From: JBDTSW01 sp963782605
GTDB lineage: Bacteria > Actinomycetota > Thermoleophilia > Solirubrobacterales > 70-9
Length of the DNA stretch: 64,000 nt
Direction of reading: 5' to 3'
Assembly (NCBI GenBank): GCA_963782605.1
Contig: CAWAKK010000005.1
Span: 372,001 to 436,000, forward strand
Of the stretch, positions 42,610 through 51,635 are shown one piece after another. The stretch's first letter is position 1; each line of letters begins with the position of its first letter. The notes under the pieces were generated by a model. The model saw only the letters and a list, made by a program, of their open reading frames with translations, was not told where the DNA came from and did not search any database. A program made the translations under genes and the position numbers.

Positions 42610-43914
42610 ATGTTCCACGACAAGGCCAGAATCTGGGTCGAGGGCGGCCGGGGTGGCAACGGAGTCGTCTCTTTCCGCCGGGAAGCCCATGTCCCGCGCG
42701 GCGGGCCGGACGGGGGCGATGGCGGCGCCGGTGGCAATCTGGTGCTGGTCTGCGACCCCTCGCGCCGTGACCTCGCATTCCTGCGGTACGCACGCCACTT
42801 CCGCGCCGGGCGCGGTCGTCACGGTGAGGGCGCCCGCAAGCACGGGGCTCGCGGCGGCGATGAGACCGTGCTCGTCCCACCGGGCACGACCGTCGAGGGA
42901 CTTGACGGCGAGCGCTTTGACCTGCTTGAACCCGGACAGCGAGCGGTCGTGGCGCGCGGCGGCTCGGGCGGCCACGGCAACAAGCGGTTCGCCACCTCCA
43001 CCCGCCAGGCCCCTCGCTTCGCCGAGCAGGGCCTCGAGGGGCAGTCGGGGTGGATCGAGCTTCGCCTCCGCCTCCTTGCCGACGCAGGCCTCGTCGGCCT
43101 GCCAAACGCCGGCAAGTCCTCGCTGCTCGGACGCCTCACGCGGGCCGACCCGAAGGTGGCCGACTATCCGTTCACGACGATCGACCCGGTGCTCGGGACG
43201 CTCGAGGCCGACGACCGCCAGCTCGTCCTCGCCGATGTTCCCGGGCTGATCGAGGGAGCCGCCGAGGGCGTCGGGCTCGGCGACGAGTTCCTCGCGCACG
43301 TCGAGCGCTGCCGAGCCCTCCTGCACGTGGTCGAGATCGCCCCGCCGGAGGGAGCACCCACGCCAGAGCGCGCCTACGAGATCGTCCGCTCCGAGCTCGC
43401 CTCATACGGGGCCGGACTCGACACCCTCCCCGAGCTCGTCGTCCTCTCGAAGCGGGACCTGCTCCCAGACGCGGACGCAGACGCCGCGGTGGCCGCCTGG
43501 GGCGAGCATCTCGAAAACGGCGCGCTCGACGTCGTCGCGGTCTCGGCGGTCACCGGCGCCGGCCTCGAGACCCTTCGCGCAGCGATCCTCGCAGCCGTAC
43601 CGCCGCTCGCCGACGACGAGGATCCCCGCGTCGGCGAAGCCGCGCCCGTGTTCGAAGCCGAGCACATCACCTACCGGCCGGCGGCCGAGCAGGGCTATGA
43701 GGTCAGCCGGGAGGAAGACGGCGCCTTCCGCGTGCACGGGCGCGGTGTTGAGCTCCTCTTCGCCCGCCACGACCTCTCCAACTACGAGGCGCTCACCTAT
43801 CTGGAACGGCGACTCAAGGAGATGGGGGTGATCGCGGCCCTCCGCGCCGCCGGCTTCGAGCCGGGCGACGAGGTGCGGATCGGCGACGAGGAGTTCGAGC
43901 TCGATCCGAGCTAG
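42610..43914 (+). CDS. obgE: GTPase Obg/CgtA
   Basis: 434 residues. The Gly-rich Obg domain (VEGGRGGNGVVSFRREAHV ... GGPDGGDGGAGG) precedes a G-domain with GLPNAGKSSLLGRL, DVPGLIEGAAEGVGLGDEFL and SKRDLL. An OCT domain forms the C-terminus (EDGAFRVHGRGVELL). Ribosome-assembly and stress GTPase. Standard neighbour of rplU-rpmA. Confidence 0.97.
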   Translation: MFHDKARIWVEGGRGGNGVVSFRREAHVPRGGPDGGDGGAGGNLVLVCDPSRRDLAFLRYARHFRAGRGRHGEGARKHGARGGDETVLVPPGTTVEGLDGERFDLLEPGQRAVVARGGSGGHGNKRFATSTRQAPRFAEQGLEGQSGWIELRLRLLADAGLVGLPNAGKSSLLGRLTRADPKVADYPFTTIDPVLGTLEADDRQLVLADVPGLIEGAAEGVGLGDEFLAHVERCRALLHVVEIAPPEGAPTPERAYEIVRSELASYGAGLDTLPELVVLSKRDLLPDADADAAVAAWGEHLENGALDVVAVSAVTGAGLETLRAAILAAVPPLADDEDPRVGEAAPVFEAEHITYRPAAEQGYEVSREEDGAFRVHGRGVELLFARHDLSNYEALTYLERRLKEMGVIAALRAAGFEPGDEVRIGDEEFELDPS

Positions 43915-43956
43915 CCGCCATCGCCGGCGACCTCGCTCGGTTGGCGTGCCCCTTCC

Positions 43957-43962
43957 TACACT
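43957..43962 (+). promoter_or_regulatory. -10 hexamer TACACT for proB
   Basis: TACACT ends 8 nt before the proB ATG at 43971. No Shine-Dalgarno, so leaderless expression is likely. Confidence 0.5.
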
Positions 43963-43970
43963 CGCCTGCC

Positions 43971-45059
43971 ATGACCGTTGTGGCAAAGCTGGGCTCGTCG
44001 ATCGTTGCCGAGGACTCGGGTGAGATCCGTGCCGCCGTGCTCGACTCCGTTTGCGAGCAGGTGGGCTCGCTTCACGCCGCCGGCGAGAACGTGGCCCTGG
44101 TGACCTCCGGTGCGGTCGCGTGCGGGATGCGGCTCATGGAGCTCGACCGCCGCCCCGAGGCAGTCGATGAGCTCCAGGCCGCCTCAGCCGTCGGCCAGGG
44201 CTCGCTCTTTCGCGCCTACGAGGAGCGCCTCGCGCGACACGACGTGCACGCGGCACAGGTCCTGCTGACCTCGTTTGACATGTCGGCGCGCATGCACTAC
44301 CTGAACGCCCGGCAGACGCTCCGGCGGCTGATGGCGTGGCGCGCCGTTCCCGTCGTGAACGAGAACGACACGACCGCGACGGACGAGATCACCTTCGGCG
44401 ACAACGACTTCCTCTCGGCGCAGGTCGCCATCCTCCTCGGTGCCCGGCTGCTCGTGCTGCTCACCGACACGGCCGGTCTCCATACCGGCGACCCGGCGCT
44501 CGATCCCGATGCGAAACTCGTCCCCGAGGTCGACGACTTCGCGGCCCTCGGCGACTATGAGATCGGGCAACGCACGTCGGCCTTCGGATCCGGAGGGATG
44601 CGCAGCAAGGTCGCCGCGGCCGAGATGGCCAGCGCGGCTGGAATCCCGGTCGTGATCTGCGACGGCACGAGCGCGGGCACCCTCGTCAAGGCCGCCGGAG
44701 GCGACGCGGTGGGAACGCGGTTCGCCGCGCACCCCGAACGCACACCTTCGTTCAAGCTCTGGCTGCGATACGCGAAGCCCAGCCGCGGGCGCCTCTTGAT
44801 CGACACCGGGGCCGCCCGCGTGCTGCGCGAACAGGGCTCGAGCCTCCTCCCGGTTGGCATCACGGGAGTCGAGGGCGAGTTCGCCGCCGGCGATGCCGTT
44901 GAGGTGGTCTGCGACGGCCACGCCATCGGCAAGGGCATCGCGAGCTACTCCGCCGCCGAGCTTCTGCGGGTCAAGGGCCTGCGCTCCGACGCCGTCCGCG
45001 AACGGATGCCGAACGCGGCCGAGGAAGCCGTGCACCGCGACTACTTCGTGTTGACCTGA
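43971..45059 (+). CDS. proB: Glutamate 5-kinase
   Basis: 362 residues from ATG 43971. The amino-acid kinase fold starts VVAKLGSSIV and contains VNENDTTATDEITFGDNDFLSAQVA and SAFGSGGMRSKVAAAE. A PUA domain follows at the C-terminus (LIDTGAARVLREQGSSLLPVGI). First step of proline synthesis. Followed by proA after 44 nt. Confidence 0.97.
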   Translation: MTVVAKLGSSIVAEDSGEIRAAVLDSVCEQVGSLHAAGENVALVTSGAVACGMRLMELDRRPEAVDELQAASAVGQGSLFRAYEERLARHDVHAAQVLLTSFDMSARMHYLNARQTLRRLMAWRAVPVVNENDTTATDEITFGDNDFLSAQVAILLGARLLVLLTDTAGLHTGDPALDPDAKLVPEVDDFAALGDYEIGQRTSAFGSGGMRSKVAAAEMASAAGIPVVICDGTSAGTLVKAAGGDAVGTRFAAHPERTPSFKLWLRYAKPSRGRLLIDTGAARVLREQGSSLLPVGITGVEGEFAAGDAVEVVCDGHAIGKGIASYSAAELLRVKGLRSDAVRERMPNAAEEAVHRDYFVLT

Positions 45060-45090
45060 AAAATTCGCGCTCGGCGGAGAGGCACGCAGG

Positions 45091-45096
45091 TACTCT
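45091..45096 (+). promoter_or_regulatory. -10 hexamer TACTCT for proA
   Basis: TACTCT ends 7 nt before the proA ATG at 45104; a separate leaderless promoter for the second proline gene. Confidence 0.5.
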
Positions 45097-45103
45097 TGGC
45101 CGC

Positions 45104-46363
45104 ATGGCCACCGTCGCCCGGACTGTAAGTGACGCCTGCGCCGCGGCCAAGCTCGCGGCCGCCCACCTCGCGCGCGCGAAGCGCGAGCAGAAGGACCATG
45201 CCCTCGAGCTCTTCGCGGAGCTGCTCGGCGGGCGATCCGACGCGGTGCTCGAGGCGAACGAGGCGGATCTGGCCGACGAGCGAGCCACCACGCTCACCCC
45301 TGCGCTGCGCGACCGCCTCACGCTGAACGCCGAGCGGGTCGAGGCGATGGCCGAAGGCGTCCGCGCCATCGCGGCACTCGATGACCCCGTGGGCGAGCTG
45401 GTTGAGGAGCGCACCCTTTCGAGCGGGCTCGAGATGCGCAAGGTGCGGGTGCCGCTGGGCCTGGTGGCGGTCGTCTACGAGGCGCGCCCGAACGTGACCA
45501 TCGACTGCGCCGCGCTGTGCATCAAGTCGGGTAACGCGATCGTGCTGCGCGGATCGAGCTACGCGCAGCGCTCGAACGCGGCCCTGGCGGCGATCGTCGC
45601 GGAGGGTCTCGGCGACGCCGGGCTCCCTGCCGACGCCGTGCAGCTCCTGGGTGGCGGGCGGGAGGATTTGACCGAGCTGGCGACTCAGGAGGGTGTGGTC
45701 GACCTGATCATCCCGCGCGGTGGCGAAGGGCTGAAGGAAGCGCTCAAGGCGGTCGCGACAGTGCCGGTGATGTACGCGGCGGCCGGCAACTGTCACGTGT
45801 ACGTGCACGCTGATGCCGATCTCGAGATGGCGCGCCGCGTTGCCGTCAACGCCAAGGTTGATCGACCGGGGGTCTGCAACTCCGCGGAAACGCTCTTGGT
45901 GAACGCCGAGATCGCGGGGGAGCTCCTCCCAGGGCTGCTCGCCGATCTCCGCGACGCCGGCGTCGAGCTGGTGGGCGACGGCCGGACGCGCGCGGTGGCG
46001 GGGGAGGTCCCGGTGGGCGAGGCCGGCGAGGCCGATTGGGATACCGAGTACCTCGACATGAAGCTTGCGGTTGGGGTTGTGGATTCGCTCGAGGAGGCGG
46101 TCGAGCACGTGAATCGCCATGGAACGGGTCACTCAGAGGCGGTCATCACGTCCTCCGAGGAAGTGGCGGACCTGTTTGCCGGAGGCGTTGACGCCGCCGC
46201 GGTCTACGTGAACGCGTCCACGCGCTTCACCGACGGCTTCGAGTTCGGCATGGGCGCAGAGATTGGCAATTCCACGCAGAAGCTCCACGCCCGCGGGCCG
46301 ATCGGCCTGCGCGAGCTGACGACGAGCAAATACGTGCTGCGAGGCAGCGGCCAGGTTCGGTGA
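45104..46363 (+). CDS. proA: Gamma-glutamyl phosphate reductase
   Basis: 419 residues. ALDH-fold enzyme. The catalytic Cys lies in RPGVCNSAETLLVN; MRKVRVPLGLVAVVYEARPNVT and FTDGFEFGMGAEIGNSTQKLHARGP are family signatures. Second step of proline synthesis from glutamate. Confidence 0.98.
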   Translation: MATVARTVSDACAAAKLAAAHLARAKREQKDHALELFAELLGGRSDAVLEANEADLADERATTLTPALRDRLTLNAERVEAMAEGVRAIAALDDPVGELVEERTLSSGLEMRKVRVPLGLVAVVYEARPNVTIDCAALCIKSGNAIVLRGSSYAQRSNAALAAIVAEGLGDAGLPADAVQLLGGGREDLTELATQEGVVDLIIPRGGEGLKEALKAVATVPVMYAAAGNCHVYVHADADLEMARRVAVNAKVDRPGVCNSAETLLVNAEIAGELLPGLLADLRDAGVELVGDGRTRAVAGEVPVGEAGEADWDTEYLDMKLAVGVVDSLEEAVEHVNRHGTGHSEAVITSSEEVADLFAGGVDAAAVYVNASTRFTDGFEFGMGAEIGNSTQKLHARGPIGLRELTTSKYVLRGSGQVR

Positions 46364-46376
46364 GCCAACCCTCCCG

Positions 46377-46982
46377 ATGGCGATAGGCGTGCTCGGCGGG
46401 GCTTTCAACCCCCCGCACATTGGCCATCTCGTGCTGGCTCAGGAGGCCGCGGCTCAGTTCGGGCTCGACCGCGTTTGCCTGGTGCCGACTGGCCGGGCGC
46501 CGCACAAGGAGATCGCAGATGACCCGGGAGTGGTCGCGCGCCTCGAGCTCACCCGAGTCGCGGCCGCCGGTAACGCGTTGCTGGAGGTCGACGAGGGGGA
46601 GATCGAGGCCGCCTCGCAGAGCGATCGGCCGTCCTACACGATCGACACCCTTGAACGAATGCGCCGCTCGGACATGAATGAGCTCGTGCTCCTGATGGGC
46701 GCGGATGCGGCTGCCCACCTGGACGACTGGCACGAGCCGCATCGCCTGTTCGAATTGGCCCGGGTGGGGATCGCCGCCCGTCCTGGAGCCGCCCTCGACG
46801 ATGCCGAGGAAGCGCTGCGCAGGGTGGGCGGGGAGGATCATGCGGAGGTGCTTCAGATGCCCGAGCTTGGGGTGTCCTCGACGGACATCAGGCGCCGCGT
46901 GGCGAAGGGGCGCCCGATCCGCTACCTGGTGCCCGATGGGGTGCTCGAGCTGATCGAGGCCGAGGGCCTCTACACCTCGTGA
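46377..46982 (+). CDS. nadD: Nicotinate-nucleotide adenylyltransferase
   Basis: 201 residues. GVLGGAFNPPHIGHLVLAQ holds the HxGH motif and GVSSTDIRRRVAKGRP the SSTxIR motif. Final-but-one step of NAD synthesis. ATG at 46377; its stop overlaps the rsfS GTG. Confidence 0.97.
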   Translation: MAIGVLGGAFNPPHIGHLVLAQEAAAQFGLDRVCLVPTGRAPHKEIADDPGVVARLELTRVAAAGNALLEVDEGEIEAASQSDRPSYTIDTLERMRRSDMNELVLLMGADAAAHLDDWHEPHRLFELARVGIAARPGAALDDAEEALRRVGGEDHAEVLQMPELGVSSTDIRRRVAKGRPIRYLVPDGVLELIEAEGLYTS

Positions 46983-47383
46983 GTGCGTCGACGGATCAGC
47001 CGGCGAGCGAGCTGTCGGGCACGCTGGCGGCGGAGGAGCTCCTGCGGCTTTTCGCCCAGATCGTCGATGAGAAGCTCGGGGCTGATGTCGTCGCGCTCGA
47101 CGTGGGGGATCTCGTGGGCTACACGGACTATCTGCTCATCTGCACGGCTCGCAACGAGCGGCAGGCGAAGGCGATCCACGATGAGGTCAACGCGGTGCTG
47201 AAGCGAGAGCACGGAAGGTTGCCCGCGAGGGTGGAGGGGGCGTCGGATGCGCGGTGGGTGTTGATGGACTACCTCGACTGCGTGCTGCACATCTTCGTCC
47301 CCGATCTGCGAGAGCGATACCGCCTCGAGGTGCTGTGGGGGGAGGCGCCGCGGGTCGAGCTCACCGATCCGACGAGGTCATAG
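46979..47383 (+). CDS. rsfS: Ribosomal silencing factor RsfS
   Basis: 134 residues. DVVALDVGDLVGYTDYLLICTARNERQAKAIHDEV and WVLMDYLDCVLHIFVPDLRERYRLEVLW are typical of the DUF143/RsfS family. Blocks subunit joining in starvation by binding L14. GTG start, overlapping nadD by four bases. Confidence 0.95.
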   Translation: MSASTDQPASELSGTLAAEELLRLFAQIVDEKLGADVVALDVGDLVGYTDYLLICTARNERQAKAIHDEVNAVLKREHGRLPARVEGASDARWVLMDYLDCVLHIFVPDLRERYRLEVLWGEAPRVELTDPTRS

Positions 47384-47386
47384 CCT
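47381..47386 (+). promoter_or_regulatory. -10 hexamer TAGCCT for the monooxygenase gene
   Basis: TAGCCT overlaps the rsfS stop and ends 5 nt before the ATG at 47392, slightly shorter than at other leaderless starts. Confidence 0.35.
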
Positions 47387-47391
47387 GGCGC

Positions 47392-48735
47392 ATGGAGCGG
47401 GTCTGCGTAATCGGAGCGGGGTCGTCGGGCATCACGGCGTGCCAGGTGCTGGCGAGCCGCGGGATCGAGTTCGACTGCTTCGAGCGGGGCTCGGGCGTAG
47501 GGGGGAACTGGCGGTTCGAGAACGACAACGGGATGTCGGCCGCATACCGCTCGCTGCACATCAACACGTCGCGCCGGCAGATGGAGTACGCCGCGTATCC
47601 GATGCCCTCGGAGTACCCGGACTATCCGCACCACGCGCAGATCGCTCGGTACTTCGACGACTTCGTGGATCACTTTGGGCTGCGCGAGCGGATCAGCTTT
47701 CGTACGACCGTCGAAGAAGTAAAGCCCGCGGATGGCGGAGGATGGGATGTGAGCACGGACGACGGCCAGACCCGCCGGTACGGCTCGGTGATCGTGGCGA
47801 ACGGGCATCACTGGAATCCTCGCTGGCCGGAGCCGCCGTTTCCTGGTGACTTCGATGGGGTCGAGATGCACGCGCACGACTATCGATCGCCCGAGGCATG
47901 CGAGGGCCGCAACGTGCTGGTGCTGGGGATCGGCAACTCCGCTACCGACATCGCGGTGGAGACCTCGAGGGTGTCGCGGATGACGTATCTGGCGATGCGG
48001 CGGGGGGCCTACATCATCCCCAAGTACGTGAAGGGACAGCCGACGGACGAGCTCGGTTCGGAGGTACTGAGCCGGCTGCCGCTTTCGGTGCTCCGGTTCT
48101 TCTACGGGCGGATGATCAGGACGGCGGCGGGCGAGCCGACGGACTACGGATTGCCTGAGCCCGACCACAAGCTCGCGGAAGCGCATCCGACCGTCTCCTC
48201 GGAGCTGCTGCCGCGGATAGGGCATGGGGGGATCAAGGTGAAGCCGAACATCGAGGGACTCGAGGGAAAGCGGGTGCGATTCGTCGACGGGTCGGTGGAG
48301 GACATCGACGTAATCATCTATTGCACCGGCTACGTGATCGCGTTCCCGTTTTTGGATGACGAGGTCGTCTCGGTGGCGGACAATCGGGTCGCTCTCTACC
48401 GACGGGTCGTACACCCGGAGCTGGAGGGGCTCTATTTCGTGGGGCTGATACAGCCGCTGGGCGCGGTCATGCCGATCGCCGAGGAGCAGTCGAAGTGGGT
48501 AGCTGATCTGATCTCCCGCAGAGCGGCGCTGCCCGACCGCAAGCGGATGTATGAGGTGATCGCGCGTGAGGATGCTCGGATGGCGAAGCGGTACGTGGCC
48601 TCGAAGCGGCACACGATTCAGGTGGACCACCTGCCGTACATGCGCACGCTGGCGCGAGAGCGGCGCCGCGGGCGCCGGCGCGCGTCGGGCCTGCTGGCGC
48701 GGCGATCACACGAGCTGCGGGTGGGTGTGAGCTAA
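47392..48735 (+). CDS. Flavin-containing monooxygenase
   Basis: 447 residues. FAD motif CVIGAGSSGITACQVL and the FMO-like segment FPGDFDGVEMHAHDYRSP are present. The NADP motif is VLVLGIGNSATDIAVETSRV. Resembles class B flavoprotein monooxygenases of the FMO/Baeyer-Villiger group. The C-terminus is Arg-rich. It oxidises a small soft nucleophile or ketone; substrate unknown. Convergent with the GNAT gene, overlapping it by four bases. Confidence 0.9.
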   Translation: MERVCVIGAGSSGITACQVLASRGIEFDCFERGSGVGGNWRFENDNGMSAAYRSLHINTSRRQMEYAAYPMPSEYPDYPHHAQIARYFDDFVDHFGLRERISFRTTVEEVKPADGGGWDVSTDDGQTRRYGSVIVANGHHWNPRWPEPPFPGDFDGVEMHAHDYRSPEACEGRNVLVLGIGNSATDIAVETSRVSRMTYLAMRRGAYIIPKYVKGQPTDELGSEVLSRLPLSVLRFFYGRMIRTAAGEPTDYGLPEPDHKLAEAHPTVSSELLPRIGHGGIKVKPNIEGLEGKRVRFVDGSVEDIDVIIYCTGYVIAFPFLDDEVVSVADNRVALYRRVVHPELEGLYFVGLIQPLGAVMPIAEEQSKWVADLISRRAALPDRKRMYEVIAREDARMAKRYVASKRHTIQVDHLPYMRTLARERRRGRRRASGLLARRSHELRVGVS

Positions 48736-49289
48736 GGCTCTTCGGTGACGACCGCCGGCTGGCGCAGCTCGTAGACGCGCATATGGACGTCCTCGACGGT
48801 GATCGCATCCGAGGCGTGAATCATCCCGAGCTTGGCGGCGACTGACGCCGAGCGGCGGTTGACCGGGGCGATGAGGCTGATGACGCGTGCCGGGGCGAGG
48901 TGCTCGAAAGCGGTGGCGGCGGCTGCGCGGGCGCCCTCCGTCGCGAGGCCCCTTCCCCACCAGGCCCGGCGGAGAGTCCATCCGATCTCGATCTCGCCCA
49001 CGACGGCGGGGACGAAGTCCGGGTACCAGGCGCCGATCCATCCGACCGGCAGGCCGCCCGGCGCGTCGCGCGGGATTGCCATCCAGATGCCGAAGCCGTG
49101 GGTATCCCAGTGGCGGACCTGCTTGGCGTGCGAGGCGGCGCCGATCTCTGCGGGGTCGCGGGTGTCGCCGGGGTGAAGGGAGCTCCAGACTGCGTGATCG
49201 GCCCAGATGTCGGCGACCGCGCGGGCGTCGTCGTCGCGCCATCGTCGGAGAATCAGGCGGGGGGTCTCGATGCGCTCCGGATAGGGCAC
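48732..49289 (-). CDS. GNAT N-acetyltransferase, RimJ/RimL-like
   Basis: 185 residues. The N-terminal RIETPRLILRRWRDDD and the acetyl-CoA-binding loop RRAWWGRGLATEGARAAA are typical. The C-terminal NRRSASVAAKLGMIHASD is the RimL signature. Acetylates an amino group of a protein or a small molecule. GTG start at 49289. Confidence 0.92.
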   Translation of the reverse strand: MPYPERIETPRLILRRWRDDDARAVADIWADHAVWSSLHPGDTRDPAEIGAASHAKQVRHWDTHGFGIWMAIPRDAPGGLPVGWIGAWYPDFVPAVVGEIEIGWTLRRAWWGRGLATEGARAAAATAFEHLAPARVISLIAPVNRRSASVAAKLGMIHASDAITVEDVHMRVYELRQPAVVTEEP

Positions 49290-49339
49290 GAGGGGATCGT
49301 GGCAGTGCAGGAGATCGAGTATCCGTCCGGCGAGCGCCC

Positions 49340-49345
49340 TAGCGT
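49340..49345 (+). promoter_or_regulatory. -10 hexamer TAGCGT for the DivIVA-like gene
   Basis: TAGCGT ends 6 nt before ATC 49352. An in-frame TAG lies within it, so no codon upstream can start the protein. Confidence 0.5.
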
Positions 49346-49351
49346 GCGCAC

Positions 49352-50200
49352 ATCGCCACGGGTCGCTTCAAGAAGTCCCTGCTCGGCTACAGCCGCTCTG
49401 CGGTGGACGAGGCGATCGCCGCGGCTGATGAGCGGATGGCGGTCGCTGTCGCTCAGATCGAGGCGCAGGCGGGAGAGCTGGCGGATCGAAGGCAGCGGTT
49501 GAACGACCTCGAGCGGGTGGCTACGCGCCTCAGCGAACGGGTGGTTGAGCGCGAGGGCGAGTTGCGGCGTCTGCGAGCGGAGCTGGCGTACGTGACGCGG
49601 CGGACGGATGTGGAGATGGCAACTTTGACGGCGCTCGTGGGTGAGCTCGAGGACGTGCGGCGGACGGCGCGTGGGCAGGCGACGCGAATTCGGTTGGCCG
49701 CGCTGCGCGAGGCGGCGGAGCTGAGTGAGCGGATCGGTGAGATCACGAAGCGGCCGGAAGCTGTACGGGAGCGGATGCTGGATGCGCTCATGAATGCGAT
49801 CGGGCGGGTCGGCGGCGAGGCCGCGGAGCCGGCTGGCGCGAGCGAGCGGCCACGGAGGGCGCAGGAGGCGGCGAGCGAGAAGGCGCAGACTTCGCCGCAG
49901 GCGGCTTCCACCAACGGTCATCGCGAGTCGGATGTTGGGGATCTCTTCGACGGCATGATCGAGGTCGAGGTGGGTCCGCTTCAGGACTTCGCGCAGCTGG
50001 TCTTGTTCGAGGACGCGGCGAAGTCGATCGATGCGACGACGGATATCTCCGTGAGGCGGTTCTCGGCGGGGCGGGCGACGCTGGAGATGTCGCTGCGCGA
50101 GCCGGTGGCGCTGCTGCGCGAGCTCGAGGAGCGCTGCGACCTCGAGCTCGTGGTGCGGGACGTGCGCAAGGACCGCGTCGTGCTCGACGTGGGCGCGTAA
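49352..50200 (+). CDS. DivIVA-like coiled-coil protein, probable ATC start
   Basis: 282 residues. The N-terminus ATGRFKKSLLGYSRSAVDEAIAAADERM resembles the DivIVA membrane-binding start (the YxxxxVDE pattern). A long coiled coil follows (AGELADRRQRLNDLERVATRLSERVVEREGELRRLR ...), then a linker. The C-terminal domain is GMIEVEVGPLQDFAQLVLFEDAAKSIDATTDISVRRF, like small ferredoxin-fold domains seen in actinobacterial proteins. The first ATG/GTG in frame is GTG 49403, which would remove the conserved start. ATC at 49352 sits 6 nt after TAGCGT, the leaderless spacing. Confidence 0.78.
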   Translation: MATGRFKKSLLGYSRSAVDEAIAAADERMAVAVAQIEAQAGELADRRQRLNDLERVATRLSERVVEREGELRRLRAELAYVTRRTDVEMATLTALVGELEDVRRTARGQATRIRLAALREAAELSERIGEITKRPEAVRERMLDALMNAIGRVGGEAAEPAGASERPRRAQEAASEKAQTSPQAASTNGHRESDVGDLFDGMIEVEVGPLQDFAQLVLFEDAAKSIDATTDISVRRFSAGRATLEMSLREPVALLRELEERCDLELVVRDVRKDRVVLDVGA

Positions 50201-50210
50201 GTCCCGCGGG

Positions 50211-50216
50211 TAAACT
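50211..50216 (+). promoter_or_regulatory. -10 hexamer TAAACT for tRNA-Ala
   Basis: TAAACT ends 23 nt before the tRNA-Ala 5' end. Confidence 0.45.
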
Positions 50217-50239
50217 GGAGCGCCCCCAGCGGGTTCCGC

Positions 50240-50313
50240 GGGGCTGTAGCTCAGTTGGCCAGAGCGTTCGGCTGGCAGCCGAAAGGTCGGGGGTTCGAGT
50301 CCCCCCAGCTCCA
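50240..50313 (+). tRNA. tRNA-Ala (anticodon GGC)
   Basis: Acceptor GGGGCTG/CAGCTCC contains a G3:U70 pair, the alanine identity element, and ends in A73. Anticodon stem TTCGG/CCGAA with loop CTGGCAG gives GGC. The T arm GGGGG-TTCGAGT-CCCCC is perfect. CCA is not encoded. Confidence 0.98.
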
Positions 50314-50474
50314 TTCACCCGTCGGGAATTGATCGGCGAGAAGGTCGCAGTGGGGCCGAGTTCTCGCCAGGATGCATCAAGTAAGGCATCGGGCAAGTGG
50401 AGACCCATAAGCCCAAGTGATCAGGGGCCGCTGACAGCGTGGCCCGTACCACCCGCCAGAAGGAGCGACAAGTG

Positions 50475-50840
50475 ATGCAGTTCTTCCTAACCGTGCCCCA
50501 CGACTCGGCCGAGGAGCCGACCATGGCGTCGATGGACCCGGCCGAACTGGAGGCCGCGCTGGCCGCCGTCGAGGAGTTCAACACCGATCTACACAAGTCC
50601 GGGGCGTTTCGCTTCGCCGGTGGCCTGCACCCGCCGTCGTCGGCCAAGACCGTCGACGCCACCAGCGGCGAGCCCGTGGTGGTCGACGGACCGTTCGTCG
50701 AGGCATCGGAGTACGTCGGCGGCTTCTGGGTGATCGAGGCCGCAGACCAAGATGCCGCGGTCCGGTGGGCGACGCAGGCGTCGAAGGCACTGGGTGGCCG
50801 CATCGAGGTGCGCGCCTTTCAGGAGCCCCAGGACGCCTGA
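50475..50840 (+). CDS. YCII-related domain protein
   Basis: 121 residues from ATG 50475. QFFLTVPHDSAEEPTM ... GGLHPPSSAKTVDATSGEPVVVDGPFVEASEYVGGFWVIEAADQDAAVRWA matches the YCII-like domain found in actinobacterial sigma-associated proteins. The expected GGFWVIEAAD segment is present. AAGGAG at 50459-50464 serves ATG 50475 (or GTG 50472). Function of the family is unknown. Confidence 0.85.
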   Translation: MQFFLTVPHDSAEEPTMASMDPAELEAALAAVEEFNTDLHKSGAFRFAGGLHPPSSAKTVDATSGEPVVVDGPFVEASEYVGGFWVIEAADQDAAVRWATQASKALGGRIEVRAFQEPQDA

Positions 50841-50899
50841 TCGAACGCAGATCGCCGGCAGCACGAACAAGTTCGTCGCCTTCGGAACGACCTGCCCCA

Positions 50900-51619
50900 C
50901 TAACTCTTCGCCGCCGCCCGCGCGGCGTCCAGTGCCACCCGCCCGCGCGCATCGAGCCGCCGCCGCACCCTCCACGTCGCCCCTGAGAACTGGAGGTTTG
51001 CGACGGTCGCAAAGCCCTCCTCGTCCTCACGCAGCGCCAGCAGCAGGTGAGCCACGCGGTCGGCGGCCGGAAGCTCCTCCGGCTGGGCGATGCGCACGCA
51101 CCACGCGAAGACCCTGCGCCCCGCAGCTCGCACGAGCAGCGCGCCCTGCTCACCAACGAGCCAGACGCCCAGCCGCCCTCTCTCCATCACGAGCCCGCTG
51201 CGGGCCGCCAGCTCACGCGCATCGTGCCCCACCAAGTCACCCAGAAGCCCGAGCGCCACCCGCTCGGCCGTCGGATCCGCCCCCTTTAAGCGGCTCGCGC
51301 TGCGCTCGCTTCCCATCGCCACGGCAGACCTCGCGGCTCGCGCCGACTGAATTCGCGGGACCGCATAGGCATGGGCGAAGCAGAGCAGGGCGGCGGGAAA
51401 CGTCAGCGGCTCGATCGCCAGCAGCACCGCACCTGGCGTCACGAAGACGAACAGCACCCAGGCGGTCCAGGCCGTCCACCGACGCCCATCACGCCGCAGC
51501 GTCCGCTCGGTCGTCCCCTCCCGCCACGGCAGCGACTCCGCCTCAGCCAGACGCCCATGCGCAGCCGCCGTCAGCGCGCTGCTGGGGTCGATGCGGTCGC
51601 GCGCCCTGGAGCGCTCCAC
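50900..51619 (-). CDS. Two-helix membrane protein, function unknown
   Basis: 239 residues. Two membrane helices (WTAWVLFVFVTPGAVLLAIE and FPAALLCFAHAYAVPRI) flank a short loop. The C-terminal half is a soluble domain with GLVMERGRLGVWLVGEQGALLVRA and VANLQFSGATWRVRRRL. No family recognised. It lies 16 nt downstream of the gene at 51636-51860. Confidence 0.65.
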   Translation of the reverse strand: MERSRARDRIDPSSALTAAAHGRLAEAESLPWREGTTERTLRRDGRRWTAWTAWVLFVFVTPGAVLLAIEPLTFPAALLCFAHAYAVPRIQSARAARSAVAMGSERSASRLKGADPTAERVALGLLGDLVGHDARELAARSGLVMERGRLGVWLVGEQGALLVRAAGRRVFAWCVRIAQPEELPAADRVAHLLLALREDEEGFATVANLQFSGATWRVRRRLDARGRVALDAARAAAKS

Positions 51620-51635
51620 AGCGGATACCTGCCGC

